Part shown: one piece after another, positions 45,275 through 54,504 of the stretch | Layout of the letters: each line of letters starts with the position of its first letter | Numbering within the stretch: the first letter of the stretch is position 1 | NCBI GenBank assembly: GCA_964464175.1 | Contig: CAYXFD010000007.1 | Coordinates: 43,393-107,392, forward strand | DNA: 64,000 bases | DNA from: CAYXFD01 sp964464175 | GTDB taxonomy: Bacteria > Cloacimonadota > Cloacimonadia > Cloacimonadales > JAJBBL01 | Reading direction: 5' to 3' | Made by a program: the position numbers and the translations under genes | The notes under the pieces: model-generated | What the model saw: only the letters and a program-made list of their open reading frames with translations | The model's database searches: none | What the model was told of the DNA's origin: nothing

Positions 45275-46912
45275 TTAATACATTCCACCCATTCCCGGAG
45301 GCATACCACCCGGTGCTGGAGATGCAGATTCTGGTTCCGGAATTTCGGTAACAATGCATTCGGTAGTCAGGAAAAGCCCTGAAATACTAATTGCATTCTG
45401 GACTGCTGAACGGACAACCTTAGCGGGATCAATAATTCCTGATTTGTAAATATCCTCGAATTTACCATTGTCGGCATTAAATCCGTAATGTATGTCATCG
45501 CTGTTGTTGAGTTTATCAACAATTACCGCACCCTCTTCTCCGGCGTTTTTGGCTATCTGGAAAGCCGGAACAAGGAGGGCTTTCTTCATAATCATGGCGG
45601 CGACTTTCTCTTCATGGTTGGCAAAAGACATCTTGTCAATTGCTTTGGCAGCATGGATCAAACATACTCCGCCTCCGGTTACAATACCCTCTTCTACGGC
45701 AGCTCTGGTTGCATGCAGGGCGTCGTCAACACGGGCTTTCTTCTCTTTCATCTCAGTCTCAGTGGCTGCTCCGATTTTGATAACGGCAACACCGGAACTC
45801 AGTTTAGCCAGTCTCTCCTGCAACTTTTCTTTATCATATTCGGAAGATGTTTCCTCAATCTGAGATCTGATCTGTTTTACTCTACCCTGGATACTTTTAT
45901 CAGAACCGGCTCCTTCACGAATTATAGTGTTTTCCTTCTCAACGATTACTTTTTTGGCACTACCGAGATCCTGCATGGTTATGCTGTCCAGTTTACGGCC
46001 TAAATCTTCGGATACTACGGTTCCACCGGTAAGAATAGCGATATCTTCCATCATTGCCTTACGGCGGTCACCAAAACCGGGGGCTTTAACAGCTGCAACA
46101 TTTATCGTGCCGCGCAGTTTATTGACTACCAATGTAGCGAGAGCCTCTCCTTCAATATCTTCAGCAATGATCATCAAAGGTTTTCCTGATTGAGCAACTT
46201 CCTGCAAAATTGGAAGCAGGTCTTTCATAACACTGATCTTCTTATCATAAAGAAGAATATAGGGGTCGTCTAACTCAGCAATCATCTTATCCATGTCAGT
46301 AGCAAAATAGGGAGAGACATAACCTCTGTCAAACTGCATACCTTCAACTTTTTCCATGTAGGTGTCGATAGATTTTGCTTCTTCCACATTGATTATTCCC
46401 TCGTTACCGACTGATTCCATGGCTTCTGCTATCAGTTTGCCGATTTCAGGATCGTTGTTCGCTGAAATTGAGGCAATCTGAGCAATCTCATCCGAACCGG
46501 AGATATCCTTACTGAATTTTTTGATCTCTTCAACGATAACTTTCCCTGTTTTTTCCAAACCCCTTTTTAGGTACATAGGGTTAACACCGGCAGTAACATG
46601 TTTTAACCCCTCTTCAATTATAGCTTGAGTCAAAAGGGTTGCTGTAGTTGTTCCGTCTCCGGCGATATCGTGTGTTTTTTCAGCAACCTCTTTACAAAGC
46701 TGGGCACCCATATTCTCAAAAGGATCTTCTAATTCGATCTCTTTTGCTATGGTGACACCATCATTTGTGATCGTCGGTGAGCCGAATTTCTTGTCTAAAA
46801 CAACATTTCTTCCCCGTGGACCTAAAGTAACTTTTACTGCATCAGCCAGCTTATCTACTCCGGCTTTGATTGCATTTCGTGATTCATGACCAAATTTAAT
46901 CTGTTTTGCCAT
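45275..46912 (-). CDS. groEL: Chaperonin GroEL
   Basis: 545 residues from ATG 46912 (AAGGAGGA upstream). MAKQIKFGHESRNAIKAGVDKLADAVKVTLGPRGRNVVLDKKFGSPTITNDGVTIAKEIEL, AGDGTTTATLLTQAI and the C-terminal GGMPPGMGGMY tail are canonical. Forms the folding cage with GroES. No groES gene is adjacent, so it must lie elsewhere. A CIRCE element overlaps its promoter, so HrcA heat-shock control is expected. Confidence 0.97.
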   Translation of the reverse strand: MAKQIKFGHESRNAIKAGVDKLADAVKVTLGPRGRNVVLDKKFGSPTITNDGVTIAKEIELEDPFENMGAQLCKEVAEKTHDIAGDGTTTATLLTQAIIEEGLKHVTAGVNPMYLKRGLEKTGKVIVEEIKKFSKDISGSDEIAQIASISANNDPEIGKLIAEAMESVGNEGIINVEEAKSIDTYMEKVEGMQFDRGYVSPYFATDMDKMIAELDDPYILLYDKKISVMKDLLPILQEVAQSGKPLMIIAEDIEGEALATLVVNKLRGTINVAAVKAPGFGDRRKAMMEDIAILTGGTVVSEDLGRKLDSITMQDLGSAKKVIVEKENTIIREGAGSDKSIQGRVKQIRSQIEETSSEYDKEKLQERLAKLSSGVAVIKIGAATETEMKEKKARVDDALHATRAAVEEGIVTGGGVCLIHAAKAIDKMSFANHEEKVAAMIMKKALLVPAFQIAKNAGEEGAVIVDKLNNSDDIHYGFNADNGKFEDIYKSGIIDPAKVVRSAVQNAISISGLFLTTECIVTEIPEPESASPAPGGMPPGMGGMY

Positions 46913-46958
46913 GTTGTTCCTCCTTACTTCTGTTTTTATTCTCAATTTAGTTCAAAGT

Positions 46959-47011
46959 TTAGCAATTAACTAATCAGAGTGCTAATAACAATCTAACCCT
47001 TTTTTTGTCAA
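46959..47011 (-). promoter_or_regulatory. groEL promoter with CIRCE operator (HrcA)
   Basis: CIRCE at 46959-46985: TTAGCAATT, nine bases, GAGTGCTAA. The right arm is consensus; the left differs from TTAGCACTC at two positions. It overlaps the -10 TATTAG (46982-46987), which lies 18 nt from the consensus -35 TTGACA (47006-47011). This is the usual arrangement for HrcA repression. Confidence 0.88.
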
Positions 47012-47215
47012 TGAAAAATATTTTTTCTCTTGTTCCTTTACTCTTACTCTGATCGAAAAAAAAGGCTCATTAGTTTAACTGGGAGAGAGCGGCTGTCTTC
47101 CTGTATTGCCTGAGAAAGATATCAGCTTAGCGTGATGAGTGGGAGAACAAGAGAAGATTATTAATCAAAAGCAGCGGAGAGATTTTGTTGGTTATCAGTA
47201 TCGCAATAATTTTGT
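47012..47215 (-). other. Spacer between groEL promoter and the PHP-glycosyltransferase gene
   Basis: With the promoter and leader this gives about 300 bases between genes. Poly-A/T runs only; no ORF, tRNA or hairpin terminator for the upstream gene was recognised. Confidence 0.4.
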
Positions 47216-49645
47216 TTACCAGTGGGGTATTGTCTCTACAGTAAAGTCTTCTTCGTGTCCCTTGCCCCTTTCGTAAAAGGGTCTTTCTGCTAATTCGCCG
47301 AGAAAAAGGTCCCAGCTATAATTTGCAACTACATTGCTGCGTGATTTTTCTTTAAACTGAAGATATAAGGGAATATTTGCTTGAGCAAGCTCGATGAAAA
47401 ATGAGATTTTTGTCGACCACTCCTTTAGATCATCTGCCGGAAGAACAAATCCGCTTATCTGATCAATGATGATTTCCTGAGGACCACCCATATTTGACAC
47501 TAATGCCGGAATACCACAGGCTTGAGCTTCCAGGACTGACATTCCAAAGGTATCTGTATTACTGGGGAAAACGAAAAGATCAGCCATAGAGAGAATCTCA
47601 GGTAACAAATCTCTGTCAATCGGACCTGTAAAGATTATTCGTTCATTCAGCAAGTGCTTTTTTTCCAATTCCTGCAAATAGGGACCATCTCCGATAATTA
47701 AAAGGTTGATATTCTGGTGTTGTGATCTTAAAGCGTTGAAAACCCTTATAAGAAAATCTAAGTTCTTATCTTTGGAGATCCTGCCGGTATATAAGAGATT
47801 AAACCCTTTTTCGATGCTGTACTTTGTCATGACTTCTTCTCTATCCCTGCTGTTTGGAGCAAAGAGTTCTATATCAATTCCTCTTTTAAAAACACTCATT
47901 ACCTTGTGATCAAAACCTCTTTGCGATAAAAGTTCGATATAATTGGAGGTAGGAACTTTGATAGAATTCAAAGACGAATAGAACCATCTTGTATATGATT
48001 CAATCAAGCCGGCTAAAGATTCACTCTGTTCAATAGAATGGCACTGAGCAGAAAAATCAGTGTGATATATCCCGGTACTTTTAATGCTCAGCAAATTACT
48101 TACCAGTAATCCCATTAAGCCGAGAGGACCAGGTGTTGAGACAAATATTTCATCTGGTTTAAGTTTGTAGATTTTCGAGATAGAGTTAAGGATAGAGGGG
48201 AATCTCAGCTTGTAGCTTTTATAGACTGGAAGTCTGAATTCATAAACAGAAGTCAGATTGAGAATATTCGGAGGTAGATGTTCTGTGATTTCAGATTCCG
48301 GTAAACTGGTAACGATAGTAATATTATAGTTGTTTTTATGAGAATACCAGCCCAAATGTTTTAGAGTGACAGACACCCCATTAAGGTCATTAATAGTGTC
48401 GGTAAACCATAACACTCTCTTCTTTTTAGGATGGGAGACAGCAAAGCGGGAGTGAAGTTCTTCCAGTAGATCTCTTCCTTGTCCCATATGTTTTAAGGTG
48501 GTAAAAAAGGGTAAAGATAAAAATATGCCCGGCAAAGAGGAAGTAAAAGTTTTTAAGAAACTAAACAAATCGCCCTGATTAATATTCTTCTCGACCTGCT
48601 TAAACACATCTTTAAAGAATTCATCACTTATCTCTTCAATACGTTCAAAGATCAGGTCTAAATTTTCATAGATTGGAGTTTTCTTGTTGTTTCTTAAGGT
48701 TTGGATTAGGTCATAAAGGAGATATCTTGCCTTGTCTCCGTTGCTCAGCGATTTCTTTTTTAATCTTTTAAGGTTATAGTTATCGATAAAATTACCAGGG
48801 TGCCCGGAGAAGATCATTTCCGACAATTGATTGAAAAAGGAATTGGAAAGCGTTCTATTCTTACTTTTTGAGAACTCATAAGCAATTTTATAAACAGAGA
48901 AGGCGAGAGACTGATAATCATTATGCCTTCCTCCGGCAAAAGTTTTTTTCTCTTTCAGGAGTCTGAGAAATTCAGTTAGATTATCTGTTTGGGCATAGGT
49001 GTATGATTTTCCAACAAATATTCCGGCATGATCATCAGACCCACCCGTAAAACCTTTAAGCCAGGAGTTGCTGCTATAAGGCTCAATTGAGTGTTTATTG
49101 CTGAGATACTCGATGTGTTCGGGTTTCAGGTTTTTCAAAGTATTAAACCAGGCCTCGTTGTGTGTTAGATTTCTCCCGCCGTTAATGCTTTCGAATACAT
49201 CGAATAATAAAATCAGCTTCTCCAGATGTTCAATATTCAGTTTCTTGTTGATGGAGTAAGTCGCATGAGCAACTGAGTGAGCGATGTTATTCTCTTTAAT
49301 ATATTCCCTTAAAAGATAGATATTTGATCTTAACTCTTGAATTTTTTGGAACTGCATTTCATTTATATCAAAGATCAGCAGATGAATTTTACACCTGTCT
49401 TCGGGGAAATAAGTTGTCGTTTCTACACTGACAAAGGTATCTTTCGGGTATTTTTTCTTTAAGAGTAAAGAGCCGGAAATGGAGTTATGATCAGTTATCG
49501 TAACGAAATTCATTCCGCTATTTTTAGCTAATTGATAAATATCTAACGGATTAGTATATGATTCCCGGGCTCCCAATCTTTGTAAAAACCATTCGGAGGG
49601 ATGTTCAGAATGAATAGAATGCAGATGCAGATCAACTAAAGCCAT
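47216..49645 (-). CDS. PHP-domain phosphoesterase fused to a GT4 glycosyltransferase
   Basis: 809 residues. Residues 1-240 are a PHP domain: VDLHLHSIHSEHPSEWFLQR (metal H7, H9), MNFVTITDHNSISGSL, SVETTTYFPEDRCKIHLLIFDI, IAHSVAHATYS and GGSDDHAGIFVG. A helical linker (about 250-410) follows. Residues about 413-785 are a GT-B enzyme: KRVLWFTDTINDLNGVSVTLKHLGWYS, SIKSTGIYHTDFSAQC, LLYTGRISKDKNLDFLIRVF, LLIIGDGPYLQELEKK, SNTDTFGMSVLEAQACGIPALVSNMGGPQEII. The end suggests a GT4 enzyme of the glycolipid mannosyltransferase type. A monocistronic gene; function unknown, perhaps glycolipid synthesis with phosphate removal. Confidence 0.82.
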   Translation of the reverse strand: MALVDLHLHSIHSEHPSEWFLQRLGARESYTNPLDIYQLAKNSGMNFVTITDHNSISGSLLLKKKYPKDTFVSVETTTYFPEDRCKIHLLIFDINEMQFQKIQELRSNIYLLREYIKENNIAHSVAHATYSINKKLNIEHLEKLILLFDVFESINGGRNLTHNEAWFNTLKNLKPEHIEYLSNKHSIEPYSSNSWLKGFTGGSDDHAGIFVGKSYTYAQTDNLTEFLRLLKEKKTFAGGRHNDYQSLAFSVYKIAYEFSKSKNRTLSNSFFNQLSEMIFSGHPGNFIDNYNLKRLKKKSLSNGDKARYLLYDLIQTLRNNKKTPIYENLDLIFERIEEISDEFFKDVFKQVEKNINQGDLFSFLKTFTSSLPGIFLSLPFFTTLKHMGQGRDLLEELHSRFAVSHPKKKRVLWFTDTINDLNGVSVTLKHLGWYSHKNNYNITIVTSLPESEITEHLPPNILNLTSVYEFRLPVYKSYKLRFPSILNSISKIYKLKPDEIFVSTPGPLGLMGLLVSNLLSIKSTGIYHTDFSAQCHSIEQSESLAGLIESYTRWFYSSLNSIKVPTSNYIELLSQRGFDHKVMSVFKRGIDIELFAPNSRDREEVMTKYSIEKGFNLLYTGRISKDKNLDFLIRVFNALRSQHQNINLLIIGDGPYLQELEKKHLLNERIIFTGPIDRDLLPEILSMADLFVFPSNTDTFGMSVLEAQACGIPALVSNMGGPQEIIIDQISGFVLPADDLKEWSTKISFFIELAQANIPLYLQFKEKSRSNVVANYSWDLFLGELAERPFYERGKGHEEDFTVETIPHW

Positions 49646-49851
49646 AATGTCTCCTTGTGTTTAACCCTGTTTACATCAATAAATACGCCATCAGCATTAA
49701 GAATTTATTAGTACTTTGTGAACTATTTGTTAATAAATCCCACATTTTTCTTGAGCGATTATTGAGATACCAAAGATTCACTTAGGGGGGATAAGTTTGA
49801 AAAAAAACAGATCTATGCAGGAGAGTTCTTCAGAAGTTAGAAGGCAGGGGA

Positions 49852-50502
49852 TTAACTCTCAACATTATGTTTTATAACTCGGCCTGCTACCATAAAAATA
49901 GTGTCTTCAGCGATGTTAGTGGAGAGATCGGCAATTCTCTCCAGATTTTTGGAGATCCTGATCAGGTGCAAAGCCCTTTCTATTGTTTTGGGATCATTGA
50001 TCATAATTCCGATCAACTCATGGATGATATTTTCGTGTAATTTGTCAACTATAGAATCTCTTTCACAAACCTGCATAGAGAGCTTAGTATCATTGTCTGC
50101 AAAGGCAGAGATACTGTCGCGAATCATATCAATAGTCTCTCTTGCCATGTGAGGAAGGGAGTTCGTCAGTTTAAGAATTTGTCTTTCGATTAGAAACTGG
50201 CTGCTTTCTGCAATATTCACCGCCTGATCACCAATTCTTTCAATGTCATTGTTGATTTTATAGATCATCAATACTGTGCGTAAATCTTTTGCTTCCGGCT
50301 GATGTAGAGCAATTACATTGGTGCACATCTCTTCAATCTCGATTTCCATCAAATTTACATCCTTTTCATGTCTGAAGACTTCGAAAAGCTTGTCAGAATA
50401 ACCTTCAGTTAAGCCTACGATGCTTTTTTCTATCATCATTTGAACAATACTTGCTGCTGTGATAAGCTTTTCTTTAAGTTTATTTATCTTGTCCTGAATC
50501 AT
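49852..50502 (-). CDS. phoU: Phosphate-transport regulator PhoU
   Basis: 216 residues, two PhoU three-helix repeats: EMCTNVIALHQPEAKDLRTVLMIYKINNDIERIGDQAVNIAE and the second ERALHLIRISKNLERIADLSTNIAEDTIFMVAGRVIKH, each with the E/DRxxD metal motif. It links PstSCAB to PhoR so that Pho genes are off in phosphate excess. 54 bases after pstB. Confidence 0.94.
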   Translation of the reverse strand: MIQDKINKLKEKLITAASIVQMMIEKSIVGLTEGYSDKLFEVFRHEKDVNLMEIEIEEMCTNVIALHQPEAKDLRTVLMIYKINNDIERIGDQAVNIAESSQFLIERQILKLTNSLPHMARETIDMIRDSISAFADNDTKLSMQVCERDSIVDKLHENIIHELIGIMINDPKTIERALHLIRISKNLERIADLSTNIAEDTIFMVAGRVIKHNVES

Positions 50503-50556
50503 TTCTTCTCCTTGTAGTTATCTCACCTTGCTGCTAACGCTTCTCATGGTAGAGAA

Positions 50557-51315
50557 CTAACCGAATTTGCCCGTCAGGTATTCTTCGGTTCTCTTATCTG
50601 AGGGAACGGTAAAGATCTTTTCCGTTACCCCAAATTCGATCAATTCACCCAAAAACAGAAAAGCCGTATAATCCGAAACCCGGGCAGCCTGAGCAATATT
50701 ATGGGTAACCAAGACAATAGTAACAGTTTTTTTCAACTGGACTATCAATTCTTCGATGAAGGCAGTTGCCTTAGGATCAAGAGCTGAGGTAGGTTCATCG
50801 AGCAGCATAATCTCAGGCTTCATTGCCAGAGCCCGGGCAATACATAATCTCTGTTGTTGACCACCTGATAAGAAAGTTCCCTTTTTTCGTAAACTATCTT
50901 TGACCTCATCCCACAGTGCTGCTTTTTTTAGTGATTCTTCCACGATAGAGTCTCTCTCTTGCCGGGTAAGCTTGATTCCGTTCAGTTTGTAACCGGCAAT
51001 GACATTATCATAGATACTCATTGTTGGGAAGGGATTGGGTCTTTGAAAGACCATGCCTATATGCCGCCGGAGTAGAATTGGGTTCATTCGGTATATGTCA
51101 TTACCTTTTAAAACGATACTGCCACTTACTGAGGTATTGGGATTGAGTTCATGCATTCGGTTAACCGAACGCAACAGAGTAGATTTACCACACCCCGAAG
51201 GACCCATAACAGCGGTAATTTTGCTGTCTTCTATAGCGAGAGTGATATTCTTTACTACTTTATCCTTTCCGAAATATGCGGAAAAATCATTTATCATCAG
51301 TACTTTATGCACCAT
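50557..51315 (-). CDS. pstB: Phosphate ABC transporter ATPase PstB
   Basis: 252 residues from ATG 51315, with AAAGGAG ten bases upstream; it overlaps the pstA stop by 19 bases. Walker A GPSGCGKST, signature LSGGQQQRLCIARALA, Walker B IMLLDEPTSALDP. FQRPNPFPTMSIYDNV is the PstB signature. Energises phosphate import. Confidence 0.96.
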   Translation of the reverse strand: MVHKVLMINDFSAYFGKDKVVKNITLAIEDSKITAVMGPSGCGKSTLLRSVNRMHELNPNTSVSGSIVLKGNDIYRMNPILLRRHIGMVFQRPNPFPTMSIYDNVIAGYKLNGIKLTRQERDSIVEESLKKAALWDEVKDSLRKKGTFLSGGQQQRLCIARALAMKPEIMLLDEPTSALDPKATAFIEELIVQLKKTVTIVLVTHNIAQAARVSDYTAFLFLGELIEFGVTEKIFTVPSDKRTEEYLTGKFG

Positions 51316-52145
51316 CTCTTGCAAACTCCTTTAGCAACTATATTCAGGGTTAGAACAAAAACAACGAGAACAAATGATGCCCCCCAAGCCATAGTATGCA
51401 GATCACGGTAAGGACTGGAAGCATAACGATAGATTAAAAGCGGCATGCTCTCAACAGGCTTCATTATATTGAGGTTCATAAATCTACTTCCGAAGGCGGT
51501 AAAGATCAATGGTGCCGTTTCACCGGCAATCCTGGCCACAGAAAGGAGGATTCCGCAAACTATTCCACTGATTCCGGAAGGAAGGATTACCTTCAGGATC
51601 GTATGATAATATGAGACTCCCAAAGATAAAGATGCTTCTTTGATAGATGTGGGAATCAGTTTAATTGTCTCTTCAGTACTTCTAACAATTATTGGCAGCA
51701 TCATCAAAGCCAAAGCAATTCCACCGGAAAGAGCGGTGAACGCTCTCATCGGCCTGACAATCCAACTCCAGGCAATTATTCCGATAACTATGGAAGGGAT
51801 ACCTTGCAGAATATCGACACCAAGCCGGACCCAATACGCTAATTTACTTTTCTGAAACTCAGCGAGGAAAATCCCGATAGATAATCCGAAAGGTATTGAG
51901 ATAACAGCAGCTAACAGGATAAGGATGAGAGTACCAACGATAGCATGAGCGATACCACCCCCTGGTTCTCCGTAAGGATTAGGACCGGAGAGGAGAAATT
52001 CCAGGTTAATAGCCGTAGCCCCTTTTACAACGAGGAAATAGAGAATGAAACCTAACGGTACTACGGAGAAAGATGAAATTATTATCAATACGGTACTGAA
52101 CAACCGGTCTTTGATCAGCCTTAATGCTATTTTTTTGTTTTGCAT
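51297..52145 (-). CDS. pstA: Phosphate ABC transporter permease PstA
   Basis: 282 residues, six membrane helices. GGIAHAIVGTLILILLAAVISIPFGLSIGIFLAEF and EASLSLGVSYYHTILKVILPSGISGIVCGILLSVARIAGETAPLIFTAFG (EAA loop) are typical PstA. Overlaps pstB; 88 bases after pstC. Confidence 0.95.
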   Translation of the reverse strand: MQNKKIALRLIKDRLFSTVLIIISSFSVVPLGFILYFLVVKGATAINLEFLLSGPNPYGEPGGGIAHAIVGTLILILLAAVISIPFGLSIGIFLAEFQKSKLAYWVRLGVDILQGIPSIVIGIIAWSWIVRPMRAFTALSGGIALALMMLPIIVRSTEETIKLIPTSIKEASLSLGVSYYHTILKVILPSGISGIVCGILLSVARIAGETAPLIFTAFGSRFMNLNIMKPVESMPLLIYRYASSPYRDLHTMAWGASFVLVVFVLTLNIVAKGVCKRWCIKY

Positions 52146-52233
52146 GTTAATCGTACACCTTGATCATTAAACTTGAACATAGATTGTTTAAAACAATCAT
52201 CACTCCCTTTGTTGAAAAAGAGATAATGATCTG

Positions 52234-53112
52234 TCAACATCCCTGAAAGCTCATTTTTTTCAAAACCATTTTACCAATAATATTGATTATCATCGTTACA
52301 AGGAACAATAACAACCCTATCTGCACCAATGCTGAGAGGTGAAGGCTCTGGACAGCTTCAGCAAATTCGTTGGCGATAAGGCTAGCCATGGTATTGGAGG
52401 GGGCAAACAGGGAGTCAGGAAGGACATTATTGTTTCCGATCACCATTGTCACAGCCATAGTTTCCCCCAGTGCCCTGCCCAGAGCTAAGAGAACCCCGGC
52501 AAAGATACCGGACATAGCGTGCGGGATAATAATGAATCTGACAACTTCTAATCTGGTTGCTCCCAGAGAATAGGCTGCCTCTTTCAGATCGGTTGGAACC
52601 ATATTGATAACTTCCCTGGCTATGCTGGCAGCATAGGGGATGATCATAAAACAGAGTATCACTGAAGCTGTGAAAATGCCTACACCATAGGGGAGGATGT
52701 TAAATTTCATCTGTAGTTCTCTGATAAAGGGAACAAAGACGAATAAGCCCCAGAAACCGTAAACAATTGAGGGAATACCGGCTAACAGTTCAATGGTAGT
52801 ATTCATTATCGAAGAGAAATAACCGTGCCTAAAATACTCTCCCATAAGAATTGATATTGAAAAAGAGAAGGGGAGACACATTAAAAGAGCAGTAAAAGAA
52901 GTAAAAAGAGTACCGGCAAGAAAAGGGAGAGAACCATATTCATCTCTCACCGGATCCCAAGTAGTTCCGGTGAAGAATCTGAGACCATTATGCATAATCG
53001 CATCTTTAGAATCCCAAAGAAGCGTGAAAAATATGATCATCAAAACTATTAGAATAATCATCGAGGACGATTTCAAGAAGAATTTGAATACATTATCTAC
53101 ATTAACTTTCAT
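52234..53112 (-). CDS. pstC: Phosphate ABC transporter permease PstC
   Basis: 292 residues. Short cytosolic head, then six helices; LPFLAGTLFTSFTALLMCLPFSFSISILMGEYF, ELLAGIPSIVYGFWGLFVFVPFIRE and KEAAYSLGATRLEVVRFIIIPHAMSGIFAGVLLALGRALGETMAVTMVIGN are diagnostic. Separated from pstS by a strong terminator, so it must have its own promoter or depend on readthrough. Confidence 0.95.
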   Translation of the reverse strand: MKVNVDNVFKFFLKSSSMIILIVLMIIFFTLLWDSKDAIMHNGLRFFTGTTWDPVRDEYGSLPFLAGTLFTSFTALLMCLPFSFSISILMGEYFRHGYFSSIMNTTIELLAGIPSIVYGFWGLFVFVPFIRELQMKFNILPYGVGIFTASVILCFMIIPYAASIAREVINMVPTDLKEAAYSLGATRLEVVRFIIIPHAMSGIFAGVLLALGRALGETMAVTMVIGNNNVLPDSLFAPSNTMASLIANEFAEAVQSLHLSALVQIGLLLFLVTMIINIIGKMVLKKMSFQGC

Positions 53113-53235
53113 CTCAGCCTGACCTGGGTTATTGTTGCACTAATCAGCGTGAAAATCCTAACAAGATACGGCAAACATTGTTAAGAGTTCCGGACCAATT
53201 AACGTTAAAATCTGTGAGTCTTGTTGCTGCTTTTC

Positions 53236-53274
53236 AAAAAAAATAAGAGGTTGGATGCTTCAGCATCCAACCTC
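53236..53274 (-). terminator. Rho-independent terminator after pstS
   Basis: A 12-bp perfect stem (GAGGTTGGATGC, 53247-53258, with its complement 53263-53274) and 4-nt loop, followed on the minus strand by TTATTTTTTTT. It lies 16 bases past the pstS stop and would keep pstCAB-phoU expression below that of pstS. Confidence 0.92.
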
Positions 53275-53290
53275 GACTGACAAACAATGG

Positions 53291-54331
53291 TTACGGTAGC
53301 TTTCTGCCATCAAAGGTAATAGACTTGAGTAAAGCCTGTGCTTTTTTGACTGCTTCAGTTGACAAAGGGGCATAATGTAAAGGTTCGGCATGTTTCTGCC
53401 CATCACCGATCATCCATTCCAGCAGTTTTTTGGTTTCTAAGGCCTGCTCTCTTGATCTTCTGCCGTAATTCTGTTCTTTATAGAGAATGATCCAGGTAAA
53501 TCCGCTTATCGGATAACCTTGGGCAGCATCTGTATTTGTAAGAGAGACCATAGTATCGTCAGGCAATGTGACATTTGCAGAAAGGCTGACGGAATTGATC
53601 GTCGGTTCAATGTAGTTTCCGGATTTATTCTGAATATGGGCATAAGGTAAATTGTTGGACATGGCATAGATCAATTCAACATAACCGATAGATCCGGGCA
53701 GCTGTTGTACCATTCCTGCGACTCCAGGATTTCCTCGGGCTCCCAAACCAATGGGCCAATTCAAAGAAGTACCTTCACCAACCTTCTCTTTCCATTCAGA
53801 GCTTACTTTGCTGAGATAATTACTGAAGATGGAGGTTGTTCCACTGCCATCGGAACGTCTGACAACAGCAATGTTTAGGTCCGGTAAGTTCACACCGGGA
53901 TTCAGACTCTTTATTCTGTCATCACTCCAGAGGGTTATTTTGCCTAAATAGATATCTGTTATTATATCTGAAGTCATTTTAAGAGTTGGATTTCCTGGTA
54001 TATTATAGGTCACAACAACGGCTCCCAGACAGATAGGTATATGTATTATTTCACCATCCGCTTCTGCCATTCTGTCAGGTCCAACGATGGCATCTGTACC
54101 ACCGAAATCTACGGTTTTACTAAATAGCTGTCGAATACCGCCCCCGGAACCAATTCCTTGGTAGTTTACCCTTACACCGGTCTGTTGATGGTAATCCTCG
54201 AACATTCTGTTATAGAGTGGATAGGGAAAGGTTGCCCCGGCACCTGTTAACTCTACTCTTCTTTGAGCAGAGAGACTTGCCATTAACATCAATACAAACA
54301 CGACAATCAGTAATCTACTATAGTTTTTCAT
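53291..54331 (-). CDS. pstS: Phosphate-binding protein PstS
   Basis: About 346 residues; ATG 54331 is preferred because GGAGG ends six bases before it, whereas the ATG at 54337 abuts GGAGG. Signal peptide MKNYSRLLIVVFVLMLMASLSAQ. Binding-site blocks: LTGAGATFPYPLYNRMFEDY, GIGSGGGIRQLF, VDFGGTDAIV, VVRRDGSGTT-like VRRSDGSGTTSIFSNYL and GNPGVAGMVQQLPGSIGYVEL. Not a lipoprotein. Periplasmic Pi capture for PstCAB. Transcribed from the Pho-box promoter at 54451-54504. Confidence 0.95.
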   Translation of the reverse strand: MKNYSRLLIVVFVLMLMASLSAQRRVELTGAGATFPYPLYNRMFEDYHQQTGVRVNYQGIGSGGGIRQLFSKTVDFGGTDAIVGPDRMAEADGEIIHIPICLGAVVVTYNIPGNPTLKMTSDIITDIYLGKITLWSDDRIKSLNPGVNLPDLNIAVVRRSDGSGTTSIFSNYLSKVSSEWKEKVGEGTSLNWPIGLGARGNPGVAGMVQQLPGSIGYVELIYAMSNNLPYAHIQNKSGNYIEPTINSVSLSANVTLPDDTMVSLTNTDAAQGYPISGFTWIILYKEQNYGRRSREQALETKKLLEWMIGDGQKHAEPLHYAPLSTEAVKKAQALLKSITFDGRKLP

Positions 54332-54450
54332 CTTCATCCTCCTGTAGATGATTATTTCTTTCGGATTGTCATTTTCCGATTATTACTCCGCATCCAGATT
54401 ATTGGACGAAACTTCCTTTAATCCAATGATACTTCATACTCATAAAAAAA

Positions 54451-54504
54451 TATATAAAATCATACTGTTAAGCAGGATTTAAGGAAGAGTTAATTCTTTG
54501 TTAA
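54451..54504 (-). promoter_or_regulatory. Pho-box promoter of pstS
   Basis: Minus strand, 5' to 3': TTAACA, 5 nt, TTAACT, 5 nt, TTAAAT, 5 nt, TTAACA (54466-54504, starting points exactly 11 bp apart), then 9 nt and TATATA (54451-54456) as -10. No -35. The first hexamers lie inside the 3' end of the sigma-factor gene. The same layout precedes the sigma gene and the porin. It resembles the tandem TTAACA boxes of Bacillus PhoP. Confidence 0.75.

Noticed and set aside
45488..46003. 171-codon open frame antisense to groEL
   Set aside because: Lies entirely over the well-conserved groEL coding sequence and has no family resemblance; a by-product of groEL codon use.
53113..53235. TTAA motifs upstream of pstC as a fourth Pho box
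   Set aside because: The three TTAA motifs are not spaced by 11 bp and no -10 stands 9 nt after them.
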